From NCBI GenBank assembly GCA_945900695.1, contig CAMDJU010000113.1, positions 1 through 8,127 on the forward strand: a DNA stretch of 8,127 bases. Reading direction: 5' to 3'. The first letter of the stretch is position 1; the number at the start of each line of letters is the position of its first letter. This DNA is from Bordetella parapertussis (GTDB taxonomy: Bacteria; Pseudomonadota; Gammaproteobacteria; Burkholderiales; Burkholderiaceae_C). Shown piece after piece: positions 1 to 6,028 of this stretch. A program made the position numbers and the translations under genes. The notes under the pieces were generated by a model. It saw only the letters and a program-made list of their open reading frames with translations, searched no databases and was not told where the DNA came from.

Positions 1-495
1 GCCCGTGCCTTGAACGCCATCACCAACCCCACCACCAACAGCTACAAGCGCTTGGTGCCCGGTTTTGAGGCCCCAGTGAAGTTGGCTTACTCCAGTCGCA
101 ACCGTTCTGCCTCGATCCGCATCCCCCACGTGGCGTCTGACAAAGGCCGTCGCATTGAGGCGCGTTTCCCGGACCCCATGGCCAACCCCTACCTGTGCTT
201 CAGCGCCTTGCTGATGGCCGGCTTGGACGGCGTGGAAAACAAAATCCACCCCGGAGAGGCTGCCACCAAAGACCTGTATCACCTGCCCCCCGAGGAGGAT
301 GCATTGGTTCCCACTGTGTGCCACAGCCTGGACCAGGCGCTGGAGTATTTGGACAACGACCGCGCCTTCTTGACCAAAGGTGGCGTGTTCACCGACAGCA
401 TGTTGGATGCGTATATTGAACTGAAGATGCAAGAAGTCACGCGTTTTCGCATGACCACCCATCCGATCGAGTTCGATATGTATTACTCTCTCTGA
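1..495 (+). CDS. glnA: Glutamine synthetase type I, C-terminal part (5' end outside window)
   Basis: This is the last 164 codons of glutamine synthetase, which makes glutamine from glutamate, ammonia and ATP in the cytoplasm. The reading frame is open from base 1, so the gene begins upstream; full-length enzymes are about 470 residues. Visible family signatures include [13 protein letters not shown], the arginine-rich active-site segment [29 protein letters not shown] and KIHPGEA. The tyrosine in [10 protein letters not shown] (codon at 277-279) matches the adenylylation site of enterobacterial GlnA (Tyr397), so activity is probably controlled by the GlnE adenylyltransferase. The C-terminus [11 protein letters not shown] is complete. 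The control genes ntrB and ntrC follow on the same strand, the classical nitrogen-regulation order with one extra gene inserted. The glnA promoter lies outside the window. Confidence 0.98.
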   Translation, partial: ARALNAITNPTTNSYKRLVPGFEAPVKLAYSSRNRSASIRIPHVASDKGRRIEARFPDPMANPYLCFSALLMAGLDGVENKIHPGEAATKDLYHLPPEEDALVPTVCHSLDQALEYLDNDRAFLTKGGVFTDSMLDAYIELKMQEVTRFRMTTHPIEFDMYYSL

Positions 496-499
496 TCTG

Positions 500-531
500 G
501 GCAGCGCTCACGCACAAGGGACGGCGCTGCC
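500..531 (+). promoter_or_regulatory. Alternative stem that excludes the glnA terminator hairpin
   Basis: Bases 500-507 (GGCAGCGC) are the exact reverse complement of 524-531 (GCGCTGCC), enclosing a 16-base loop. This pairing uses both the 3' side of the left arm and the start of the right arm of the hairpin at 514-540, so the two structures cannot form together. The left strand lies 5-12 bases past the glnA stop codon, within reach of a terminating ribosome. The base pairing is seen in the sequence; a regulatory role is inference. Confidence 0.4.
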
Positions 532-540
532 GTCCCTTGT
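514..540 (+). terminator. Perfect 12-bp hairpin downstream of glnA, likely terminator or attenuator
   Basis: The arm at 514-525 (ACAAGGGACGGC) is the exact reverse complement of 529-540, with a 3-base loop (GCT). It starts 18 bases after the glnA stop. The sequence after the stem is CGTTTGCC, so the U-tract is short and a standard intrinsic terminator is not certain. In enterobacteria a terminator between glnA and glnL reduces read-through to the control genes, and this hairpin sits at the equivalent place. It could also serve as an mRNA 3'-end stabiliser. Confidence 0.7.
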
Positions 541-553
541 CGTTTGCCAGCAC

Positions 554-1135
554 ATGACCCCTTTTTGGCCCACCCCTGCACACCATCGCCCCGTTGGGTG
601 GGCCTTTGGCCGTGCCATGCTGTTGGGGGCCCTGGGGCTGAGCGCAGCGCTGGCGCAAACGCCCGCCGAGATTTACCGCTGTGGCAATGCCTATACCAAT
701 CAACCTGTGCCGGGTGTTGAATGCACGCGCATGGGTGCCGCGCCGGTCACGGTGATCGAAGGTACGCGGGTGCATGCCAACTCCGCCGCACCCGCATCGC
801 CCGCACCCACTGCGCAGTCAGCGGTCCCACGCTCCAAACCGCCGCCCGACACAGCAACGCATACCAAGGTGGACGCACAAGCGCAAAAAGAGCGCGACCA
901 GCAAGCGCGCCAAATCTTGGAGGCCGAATTGGCCAAAGCCACCGTGGCCCAGGCTGAAATCGCCCGCTTGTGGAACAACGGCGAGCCGCACAAGCAAGGC
1001 GACGAATTCAAAAACCCGGCCAAGTACCAACAACGTGTGGCGGAGTTGCGCATGGCCTTGCTGCGCTCCGAAGCCGACATGGCGGGTTTGCGCCGTGAAC
1101 TCGCCCGCTTGGGCACAGTGGTGGCCAAACCATGA
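554..1135 (+). CDS. Exported coiled-coil protein with DUF4124-like start, function unknown
   Basis: This 193-residue protein has no firm family assignment. Residues 12-34 look like a signal peptide: two arginines (12 and 20), a hydrophobic run LLGALGLSAALA, and an ALA-Q cleavage site near residue 34. The following segment IYRCGNAYTNQP (40-51) resembles the beginning of DUF4124 proteins, and cysteines 43 and 57 could form a disulfide in the periplasm. Residues 75-105 are rich in Ala, Pro and Thr. Residues 107-185 are charged, Ala/Glu/Arg/Leu-rich and probably a coiled coil. The ATG at 554 is preferred over the ATG at 617, because the latter would give a signal peptide without positive charge; neither has a good Shine-Dalgarno sequence. 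The stop overlaps the ntrB start in ATGA, implying translational coupling. Export is fairly sure; function is not known. Confidence 0.8.
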   Translation: MTPFWPTPAHHRPVGWAFGRAMLLGALGLSAALAQTPAEIYRCGNAYTNQPVPGVECTRMGAAPVTVIEGTRVHANSAAPASPAPTAQSAVPRSKPPPDTATHTKVDAQAQKERDQQARQILEAELAKATVAQAEIARLWNNGEPHKQGDEFKNPAKYQQRVAELRMALLRSEADMAGLRRELARLGTVVAKP

Positions 1136-2214
1136 GTGCGAACAAAGCCCTCACCTTGCCCTTGGCCCAGCGTTATCAGGCCTTTGACATGCTGGCCACC
1201 TTGGTGGCGGTGGTCGACGCCCAAGCGCGGGTTTGCTTTGCCAATGCCGCCTTGGAGGACATGCTGGGGGTGTCGCGTCGCGCCTTGCAAGGCGCGAGCT
1301 TGCTGGACTTTGTGACCGAGGCCGAGACCTTGTCGCAGGCCTTGGCCGACGCCGACAAATACCGGTTTTCAGCCTTGCGCTACGACGCCAGGCTGCTGCG
1401 CGCCAACCAAGAAACCACCCCTGTGCATGTGATCGTGGCACCCGGTGAGCAAGCCGATGAGGTGCTGATCGAGTTGTTGCCCCAGGAGCAGCAGGCGCGC
1501 CAAGACCGGGAAGAGCGCATGGTCAGCCAGGCCCAGGCCAACAAAGAACTGATCCGCAACTTGGCGCATGAAATCAAAAACCCCTTGGGGGGTATTCGGG
1601 GCGCAGCACAATTGCTGGAAATGGAGATCGAGTCACGCGAGTTGACCGAATACACCCAGGTCATCGTGCGCGAGGCGGATCGTTTGCAAACCTTGGTCGA
1701 TCGCTTGTTGGCACCGCATCGCAGACCCCATGTGGTGACGGATGTGAACATCCACGAGGTGTGCGAGCGCGTGCGCTCGCTGATCTTGGCCGAGTTTCCA
1801 CGTGGCCTGCAGCTGCAGCGCGACTATGACACCTCGCTGCCCGAATTCCGGGGGGACTTTGAGCAGTTGATCCAGGCTGTGCTCAATATTGCCCACAACG
1901 CTGCCTTGGCCTTGGGTGAGCGCATCACCCAGGGTGATGCGGTCATCACTTTGCGCACCCGGGTGGCGCGCCAAATCACAGTGAGCAAGCAACGTTTTCG
2001 GTTGGCATTGGAATTGCATATCATAGACAACGGGCCTGGAGTCCCGGAGAGTTTGAAAGACAGGTTGTTTTCGCCTCTGGTGTCGGGCCGCGATGGTGGC
2101 TCAGGTTTGGGTTTGAATTTGGCCCAAACATTTGTGCAACAGCACCAAGGCTTGATCGAGTGCGATAGCGTGCCCGGTTTGACCGATTTCAAAATCGTGA
2201 TTCCATTGCCCTGA
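1132..2214 (+). CDS. ntrB: Nitrogen regulation sensor histidine kinase NtrB (GlnL)
   Basis: A cytoplasmic, soluble sensor kinase/phosphatase of 360 residues that phosphorylates NtrC under nitrogen limitation; in this family the PII protein switches it to phosphatase. The N-terminal part (about 15-120) is a PAS-like domain (LVAVVDAQARVCFANAALE). The H-box NLAHEIKNPLGG carries the phospho-accepting His146, followed by an X-region (HVVTDVNIHEVCERV) typical of NtrB. The ATP-binding domain shows the N-box around 252-256 (NIAHN), the G1 box DNGPGVP (299-305) and the G2 box GGSGLGLNLAQ (322-332). No membrane segment is seen, consistent with NtrB and unlike most sensor kinases. The length matches the family (about 350). 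The start overlaps the preceding stop by 4 bases, and ntrC follows 53 bases downstream. Confidence 0.97.
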   Translation: MSANKALTLPLAQRYQAFDMLATLVAVVDAQARVCFANAALEDMLGVSRRALQGASLLDFVTEAETLSQALADADKYRFSALRYDARLLRANQETTPVHVIVAPGEQADEVLIELLPQEQQARQDREERMVSQAQANKELIRNLAHEIKNPLGGIRGAAQLLEMEIESRELTEYTQVIVREADRLQTLVDRLLAPHRRPHVVTDVNIHEVCERVRSLILAEFPRGLQLQRDYDTSLPEFRGDFEQLIQAVLNIAHNAALALGERITQGDAVITLRTRVARQITVSKQRFRLALELHIIDNGPGVPESLKDRLFSPLVSGRDGGSGLGLNLAQTFVQQHQGLIECDSVPGLTDFKIVIPLP

Positions 2215-2251
2215 AGATGTGTGCAAGCAGTGTCTCAGCACTGACCGACTT

Positions 2252-2258
2252 GAGGTGA
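2252..2258 (+). promoter_or_regulatory. Shine-Dalgarno sequence of ntrC
   Basis: GAGGTGA lies 9 bases before the ATG at 2268 and matches seven bases of the ribosome binding consensus. It supports this ATG as the ntrC start and separate, efficient initiation rather than coupling to ntrB. Confidence 0.7.
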
Positions 2259-2267
2259 AGCGTTGAT

Positions 2268-3866
2268 ATGAAACCGATTTGGATCGTGGACGATGACCAG
2301 TCCATCCGCTTTGTCTTGGAGCGGGCTTTGCTGCGCGAGGACATGCCCACACGCAGTTTTTCCAGCCCGCGTGAAGTGCTGCAAGCCCTGGAAACAGGGG
2401 GCGTGGAGCAGCAGCCTCAGGTCTTGGTCAGTGACATCCGCATGCCGGGTGGTTCAGGCTTGGATTTGCTCTCGCGCATCAAAACCTTGATGCCAGGCTT
2501 GCCGGTCATCATCATGACCGCGTTTTCCGACCTTGACAGCGCTGTATCGGCCTTTCAAGGCGGGGCGTTTGAGTACCTGCCCAAACCCTTCGATCTGCCC
2601 AAAGCGGTGGAGTTGATTCGGCGGGCGGTGGAAGAGAGCCAGCATGAGCAAGTGGGTACCATTGGCACCGCTGCTGCGCCGGAAATGCTGGGCCAAGCGC
2701 CAGCCATGCAAGATGTGTTTCGCGCCATTGGGCGCTTGAGCCAAAGCCATGTGACCGTGATGATCACCGGTGAGTCCGGCAGTGGCAAAGAGTTGGTTGC
2801 CCAGGCCTTGCACCGCCACTCACCGCGCGCCCAAGGTCCGTTTGTGGCGATCAATACCGCCGCCATTCCCAAAGACCTGCTCGAGAGCGAGTTGTTTGGC
2901 CACGAACGCGGCGCCTTCACCGGTGCACAAAGCATGCGCCGTGGCCGCTTTGAGCAGGCCGAAGGGGGCACCCTGTTCCTCGATGAAATTGGCGACATGC
3001 CGTTTGACCTGCAAACCCGCTTGTTGCGGGTGCTCAGCGACGGCAGTTTTTACCGGGTCGGTGGGCACAGCGCCATCAAGGCCAATGTGCGCGTCATCGC
3101 CGCCACCCACCAAGACTTAGAGTTGCGCGTCAAAGATGGGGCCTTCCGAGAAGACTTGTTCCACCGCTTGAACGTCATACGCTTGCGCTTGCCCGCTTTG
3201 CGCGAACGGGTGGAGGACATTCCCGTGCTGACGCGCCACTTTTTGCAGCAAAGTGCTCAGCAGTTGGGCGTGGAGCCCAAACGCATTTCTGACGCGGCCC
3301 AAGCCTGTTTGACGGCCTTCCAGTTTCCGGGCAACGTGCGGCAACTCGAGAACATCTGCCACTGGTTGACCGTGATGGCACCGGCCCAAGTCATTGAACC
3401 CAAAGACCTGCCCCCCGAAGTGGTGCACGCCACGAACCAAGATGGCGCATCGGCACCGTCAAGGGGGCTCTCGTTGGCCAGCCCCATCCCTGCAGATACG
3501 CTGCGCACCAACGGCGTAGATGGCTTGGCCATGGAGGCGACCTTGCCAAGTGCGCTGAATGGCCATGGCGATATGGTCTATAGCGCGCCCTCCTCAACAC
3601 CCTTGGCGGCCAATGCCCCCACCCGATCTGGCGTGCTCAACATGCCGGGTGCTGACTGGGAGCTGGGCTTGGAAGCAGAAGCCATGGACTTGTTGTTGTC
3701 GGGGCGCACGGATGTGTGGGACGCTTTGACGCGGCGCTTTGAAGCCAAGCTCATCATGGCCGCGCTGGCCAACACCCGGGGCAGGCGCATCGAGGCGGCG
3801 GTCAAATTGGGCATTGGGCGCAACACCATCACCCGCAAAATCCAAGAACTCGGCTTGGACAACTGA
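2268..3866 (+). CDS. ntrC: Nitrogen regulation response regulator NtrC, sigma-54 activator
   Basis: A 532-residue transcriptional activator that, when phosphorylated by NtrB, hydrolyses ATP to open sigma-54 promoters of nitrogen genes. The receiver domain (1-120) has the acidic pocket D8-D10, phospho-acceptor D56 (VSDIRMPG), T84 and K106 (LPKPF). The AAA+ domain (about 140-380) has Walker A GESGSGKE (168-175), the sigma-54 contact loop GAFTGA (215-220), Walker B LFLDEIGD (from 236) and FPGNVRQLEN (353-362). The C-terminus is a Fis-type helix-turn-helix (495-532, GRNTITRKIQELGL). All key residues are present, so the protein should be functional. It is about 60 residues longer than enterobacterial NtrC (469); the excess lies in a Ser/Ala/Pro-rich linker at about 388-460. 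Its 3' end faces xth with only 21 bases between the two stops. Confidence 0.98.
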   Translation: MKPIWIVDDDQSIRFVLERALLREDMPTRSFSSPREVLQALETGGVEQQPQVLVSDIRMPGGSGLDLLSRIKTLMPGLPVIIMTAFSDLDSAVSAFQGGAFEYLPKPFDLPKAVELIRRAVEESQHEQVGTIGTAAAPEMLGQAPAMQDVFRAIGRLSQSHVTVMITGESGSGKELVAQALHRHSPRAQGPFVAINTAAIPKDLLESELFGHERGAFTGAQSMRRGRFEQAEGGTLFLDEIGDMPFDLQTRLLRVLSDGSFYRVGGHSAIKANVRVIAATHQDLELRVKDGAFREDLFHRLNVIRLRLPALRERVEDIPVLTRHFLQQSAQQLGVEPKRISDAAQACLTAFQFPGNVRQLENICHWLTVMAPAQVIEPKDLPPEVVHATNQDGASAPSRGLSLASPIPADTLRTNGVDGLAMEATLPSALNGHGDMVYSAPSSTPLAANAPTRSGVLNMPGADWELGLEAEAMDLLLSGRTDVWDALTRRFEAKLIMAALANTRGRRIEAAVKLGIGRNTITRKIQELGLDN

Positions 3867-3887
3867 CGCCAGTCGCGCGGCCTCCCC

Positions 3888-4676
3888 TCAGCCCGGGGGG
3901 TGCGCGATGTCCACCACCACCGGCGTGTGGTCGCTGGGCCGCTCGTTTTTGCGTGGCGCCTTGTCGATGGTGCAAGCGGTGAGCCGCGCCACCAGAGATG
4001 GCGACACCAAAATGTGGTCGATGCGCAAGCCCCGGTTGCGCCGAAAGCCAAACTCGCGGTAGTCCCACCACGAGTAGCTTTTTTCGGGCTGTTCGAACTG
4101 GCGAAACGCGTCCACCAGCCCCAAATCCAACAGATTTTTGAAATGAGCGCGTTCTGCATCGGTGCAGTGGATGGTGCCGGCCAAGCCCACCGGGTCCCAC
4201 ACATCGAGGTCATCCCAGGTGATGTTGTAGTCGCCCATCAGCACCAACTGGGGGTGGGTTTGCAAGCTCTCACGCACGTACTGGTGCAAAGCCTCGAGCC
4301 AGCGCATTTTGTACACAAATTTATCGCTGTCAGGCGCTTGACCATTCGGAAAGTAAGCACCGATCACCCGCACGCCTTGCACCGTGGCGCTGATCACCCT
4401 GGCCATGTCGTCTTCAAAACCTGGGATGTTGTTCACCACATCTTGCAAGGGGTGGCGGCTGATCAAGGCCACGCCGTTGTAGGTTTTTTGGCCAAAGAAT
4501 GCGACGTGGTGGCCGCTGGCTTCTATCTCGGCATGTGGAAATTTGTCGTCGGTCAGCTTGGTTTCTTGCAAGGCCAGCACATCAATGGGCGCTTCGGTTG
4601 CCTGGGCCTGTAGCCAATCCAGCACCTGGGGCAGGCGCACATTCAGGGAGTTGACGTTCCAGGTCGCAAGTTTCAT
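3888..4676 (-). CDS. xthA: Exodeoxyribonuclease III
   Basis: A 262-residue cytoplasmic DNA-repair nuclease of the exonuclease III/AP-endonuclease family, which cuts at abasic sites and degrades duplex DNA from 3' ends. The start at 4676 gives the family-typical beginning MKLATWNVNSLNVRLP; the frame stays open to 4901, but the extra 75 residues resemble nothing and cover the divergent promoter region. Active-site residues by alignment to the E. coli enzyme are N7, E38 (LQETK), Y108 (GAYFPNG), D149 and N151 (GDYNITWDD), D220 (RIDHILVS) and D249-H250 (SDHTP). The length is close to the usual 260-270. No good Shine-Dalgarno is seen before the ATG. It is transcribed toward ntrC and is divergent from the DUF6602-like gene. 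Confidence 0.96.
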   Translation of the reverse strand: MKLATWNVNSLNVRLPQVLDWLQAQATEAPIDVLALQETKLTDDKFPHAEIEASGHHVAFFGQKTYNGVALISRHPLQDVVNNIPGFEDDMARVISATVQGVRVIGAYFPNGQAPDSDKFVYKMRWLEALHQYVRESLQTHPQLVLMGDYNITWDDLDVWDPVGLAGTIHCTDAERAHFKNLLDLGLVDAFRQFEQPEKSYSWWDYREFGFRRNRGLRIDHILVSPSLVARLTACTIDKAPRKNERPSDHTPVVVDIAHPPG

Positions 4677-4771
4677 GGGGAGGTCTTCAAAGTGGGGGCC
4701 AAGCGGCCAAGGTGGTGCATGATAGATAAAGATTGGCGCAGCGCGGTCGATGCATGAGGCATCCATTAATA

Positions 4772-4777
4772 TGTCAA
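4772..4777 (-). promoter_or_regulatory. Possible -35 element of the xth promoter
   Basis: Read on the minus strand these bases are TTGACA, a perfect sigma-70 -35 box, inside the AT-rich part of the 126-base spacer between xth and the divergent gene. No good -10 box is found 16-18 bases further on; TATCAT on the minus strand (about 4719-4724) is a fair -10 but lies too far away. A promoter must lie in this spacer, but its exact elements are uncertain. Confidence 0.3.
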
Positions 4778-4793
4778 CAAATGTGACCATTTG
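4778..4793. promoter_or_regulatory. Short palindrome in the xth/DUF6602-like divergent spacer
   Basis: CAAATG at 4778-4783 and CATTTG at 4788-4793 form a perfect inverted repeat with a TGAC centre. It ends 9 bases before the start of the plus-strand gene and abuts the TTGACA of the minus strand. The position fits an operator shared by the two divergent genes, but no known regulator motif is recognised. Confidence 0.3.
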
Positions 4794-4802
4794 ATAATAA
4801 AT

Positions 4803-5477
4803 ATGACCGAAGCCAATCCTTACCTCATCGACCGGCTCCTGGCGGTGCAAGACCAGGTCTTGGCCGCATACGCCCAACTCGACCCCAAAGCCCCAGAGCA
4901 TGCGACGGATCTGCGCCAGGTGTTGATCGAGCAGTTTTTGCGGCCCTTGTTTTCAGCCCACCGGCGCTTCACCGCCGGGCGCATCACCGACGCCACGGGC
5001 GTTTTGACCGAGCAGCTCGACCTTATCATTGAGCACGGATTCATGCCCAGTTTTCCCCTGCACGATGGCGCCAGCCGCTTGGTCTTGGCCGAGGCGGTGG
5101 CGCTGGTGATGGAAGTCGCCGATCAACCGGGGGAGGGCGATGCGAGCTTGCGGGAGGTGTGCTCCCACATCAAACAATTGAGCCGCGACATCAAACCCAC
5201 CATCAAATTCCAGAGTGCGCCGTCTGACCGGGTGCCGGTGATGGCGGTTTTTTTCCAGGGGCCAGATGAGCTAGAAGATTTGCAGCGCTGGTGGATGGCC
5301 ATCCCTGAGGCAGAGCGCCCAGACGCTGTGTGTGTGTTGTCATCGGGCTGCTTTTTGGGCTTTGGTCTCGAGGCCGATGGGGCACTGGGCTTGTATTCGG
5401 TGTGCTTGACGATCAACCACATGCTGACCTTGCTCAACTTTGCAGCCCCAGATTTGGCCGTCTACGCCGGGGAATGA
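4803..5477 (+). CDS. DUF6602-like protein with altered EVK motif
   Basis: A 224-residue soluble protein with no signal peptide or membrane segment. Residues 40-125 follow the pattern of DUF6602: LIEQFLRPLF, then FTAGRITDATGVLTEQLDLII (56-76) with the conserved Q71-D73, then LAEAVALVMEV (95-105). In this family the last motif normally reads E-V-K, as in nuclease-like folds; here it is E104-V105-A106-D107, so the lysine is missing. The C-terminal 85 residues (VPVMAVFFQ, PDAVCVLSSGCFLGF) also fit that family. The start is taken at the ATG at 4803; an in-frame TTG at 4791 is possible. Neither has a Shine-Dalgarno, and GATAAT at 4793-4798 could be a -10 box giving a leaderless mRNA. No restriction or toxin partner lies nearby. 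The family call is from motif memory; cellular role unknown. Confidence 0.75.
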   Translation: MTEANPYLIDRLLAVQDQVLAAYAQLDPKAPEHATDLRQVLIEQFLRPLFSAHRRFTAGRITDATGVLTEQLDLIIEHGFMPSFPLHDGASRLVLAEAVALVMEVADQPGEGDASLREVCSHIKQLSRDIKPTIKFQSAPSDRVPVMAVFFQGPDELEDLQRWWMAIPEAERPDAVCVLSSGCFLGFGLEADGALGLYSVCLTINHMLTLLNFAAPDLAVYAGE

Positions 5478-5484
5478 AACACCG

Positions 5485-5502
5485 GTCGCCAAGCTTGGCG
5501 AC
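5485..5502. repeat. Perfect 18-bp palindrome after the DUF6602-like gene
   Basis: GTCGCCAAG followed directly by its reverse complement CTTGGCGAC, beginning 8 bases after the stop codon at 5475-5477. As RNA it can fold into a six- to seven-pair stem. No run of T follows, so it is at best a weak or factor-dependent terminator. A smaller palindrome, GCCTAGGC, follows at 5510-5517. Confidence 0.5.
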
Positions 5503-5535
5503 TCGGCCAGCCTAGGCCCGGCTCAACTTCTCGAT

Positions 5536-5561
5536 ATTGGTACCGATACATTGGTTACGAT
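5536..5561 (+). repeat. Two near-identical 12-base direct repeats upstream of an envelope gene
   Basis: ATTGGTACCGAT (5536-5547) and ATTGGTTACGAT (5550-5561) agree at 10 of 12 positions, with a period of 14 bases. They lie about 40-67 bases before the ATG at 5603, in the region where a promoter would be expected. They could be a tandem operator; no known regulator is recognised and no convincing -35/-10 pair is seen beside them. Confidence 0.35.
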
Positions 5562-5591
5562 GCTTGGCTATGGTGGGCTGTGTTCCCTTGT

Positions 5592-5598
5592 GGAGGTG
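5592..5598 (+). promoter_or_regulatory. Shine-Dalgarno sequence deciding the start at 5603
   Basis: GGAGGTG lies 4 bases before the ATG at 5603. The frame is open with an earlier ATG at 5537, but only the 5603 start has this strong ribosome binding site and gives a normal signal peptide. Confidence 0.8.
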
Positions 5599-5602
5599 TT
5601 GG

Positions 5603-5974
5603 ATGAGGTTTTTGTTGTCGATTTGGATCATGTGCTGGGCCCTGCCAGCCACCGCTGCCTGGGAGGAGGTCGATGAGACCCAAACCGCAGTGGTCTATAT
5701 CGACCGCGAAAAAATCTATACCGAGGGGGCCAACCCCAAGGTATTGCAGTTGATCGACATGAAGAAAAAAAACAAGCTGGGGGCGCATTCTCGCCGCTTG
5801 CTGGTGGAGTACGAGTGCAAGCTCAAAAAGCGCCGCACTTTGGCTTTTTCTTCGTTTTCTGAACCCATGGCCGAAGGCGTGGTGGTGTTTCGAAATTCGG
5901 TCAGCGGCAACTGGTACCCCATCCAATCAGACTCTGTGGCCGAGGCGGTTTTCAAAATTGTGTGTCACAAATGA
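5603..5974 (+). CDS. Secreted protein resembling surface-adhesin protein E
   Basis: A 123-residue protein with a clear Sec signal peptide: MRFLLSIWIMCWALPATAA, with cleavage expected before W20. The mature part of about 104 residues begins W-E-E-V, contains VVYIDREKI (30-38), a polar loop KKKNKLG, the charged strand LLVEYECKLKKRR (66-78) and ends WYPI...KIVCHK. Cys72 and Cys121 are the only mature cysteines and probably form a disulfide. This order (early Trp, a Tyr-Ile-Asp strand, a central Cys strand with basic residues, a late Trp and a C-terminal Cys) is that of the surface-adhesin protein E family (Adhesin_E), named for Haemophilus protein E, although many members are unstudied small periplasmic proteins. 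Actual adhesion is not implied. A strong ribosome site precedes it, and a small membrane protein gene follows after 54 bases. Confidence 0.8.
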   Translation: MRFLLSIWIMCWALPATAAWEEVDETQTAVVYIDREKIYTEGANPKVLQLIDMKKKNKLGAHSRRLLVEYECKLKKRRTLAFSSFSEPMAEGVVVFRNSVSGNWYPIQSDSVAEAVFKIVCHK

Positions 5975-5996
5975 CGCTCAGGCTTTGGGCCTGACG
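5975..5996 (+). terminator. Imperfect hairpin between two small envelope genes
   Basis: TCAGGC (5978-5983) pairs with GCCTGA (5989-5994) over a 5-base loop, extended by two more pairs across one bulged C (5977). It starts directly after the stop codon at 5972-5974. No T-run follows, so it may be only a partial terminator or an mRNA-processing structure. Confidence 0.35.
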
Positions 5997-6017
5997 CCAG
6001 AAGTGATGCGCGCACGC

Positions 6018-6023
6018 AGGAGA
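6018..6023 (+). promoter_or_regulatory. Shine-Dalgarno sequence of the small membrane protein gene
   Basis: AGGAGA sits 5 bases before the ATG at 6029. It is the main evidence, with the membrane segment, that this short frame is a real gene. Confidence 0.75.
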
Positions 6024-6028
6024 TAGCC

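Noticed and set aside
700..1290. Open frame of 196 codons on the minus strand
   Set aside because: It is antisense to the exported-protein gene and the start of ntrB, has no family motif, and these genes have coherent domains and a 4-base overlap.
1763..1780. 8-bp inverted repeat GCGAGCGC-GT-GCGCTCGC inside ntrB
   Set aside because: It encodes the conserved CERVRSL segment of NtrB, so codon and protein constraints explain it sufficiently.
3578..4213. Open frame of 211 codons on the minus strand spanning the ntrC and xth ends
   Set aside because: It overlaps two well-supported genes in other frames, and its composition (Trp, Arg, Ser, Pro-rich) is that of a GC-rich shadow frame.
3900..4613. 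Open frame of 237 codons on the plus strand
   Set aside because: It lies wholly antisense to exonuclease III, whose active-site residues are all intact; the translation is His/Val/Gly-rich with no recognisable motif.
4713..4719. TGGTGCA, half of an NtrC binding site consensus, upstream of xth
   Set aside because: The partner half-site at the required spacing matches poorly (3 of 7) and xth is not a known nitrogen-regulated gene.
4677..4901. N-terminal extension of exonuclease III
   Set aside because: The 75 extra residues match nothing in the family, cross the AT-rich promoter region and overlap the divergent gene; MKLATWNVNSL is the standard start.
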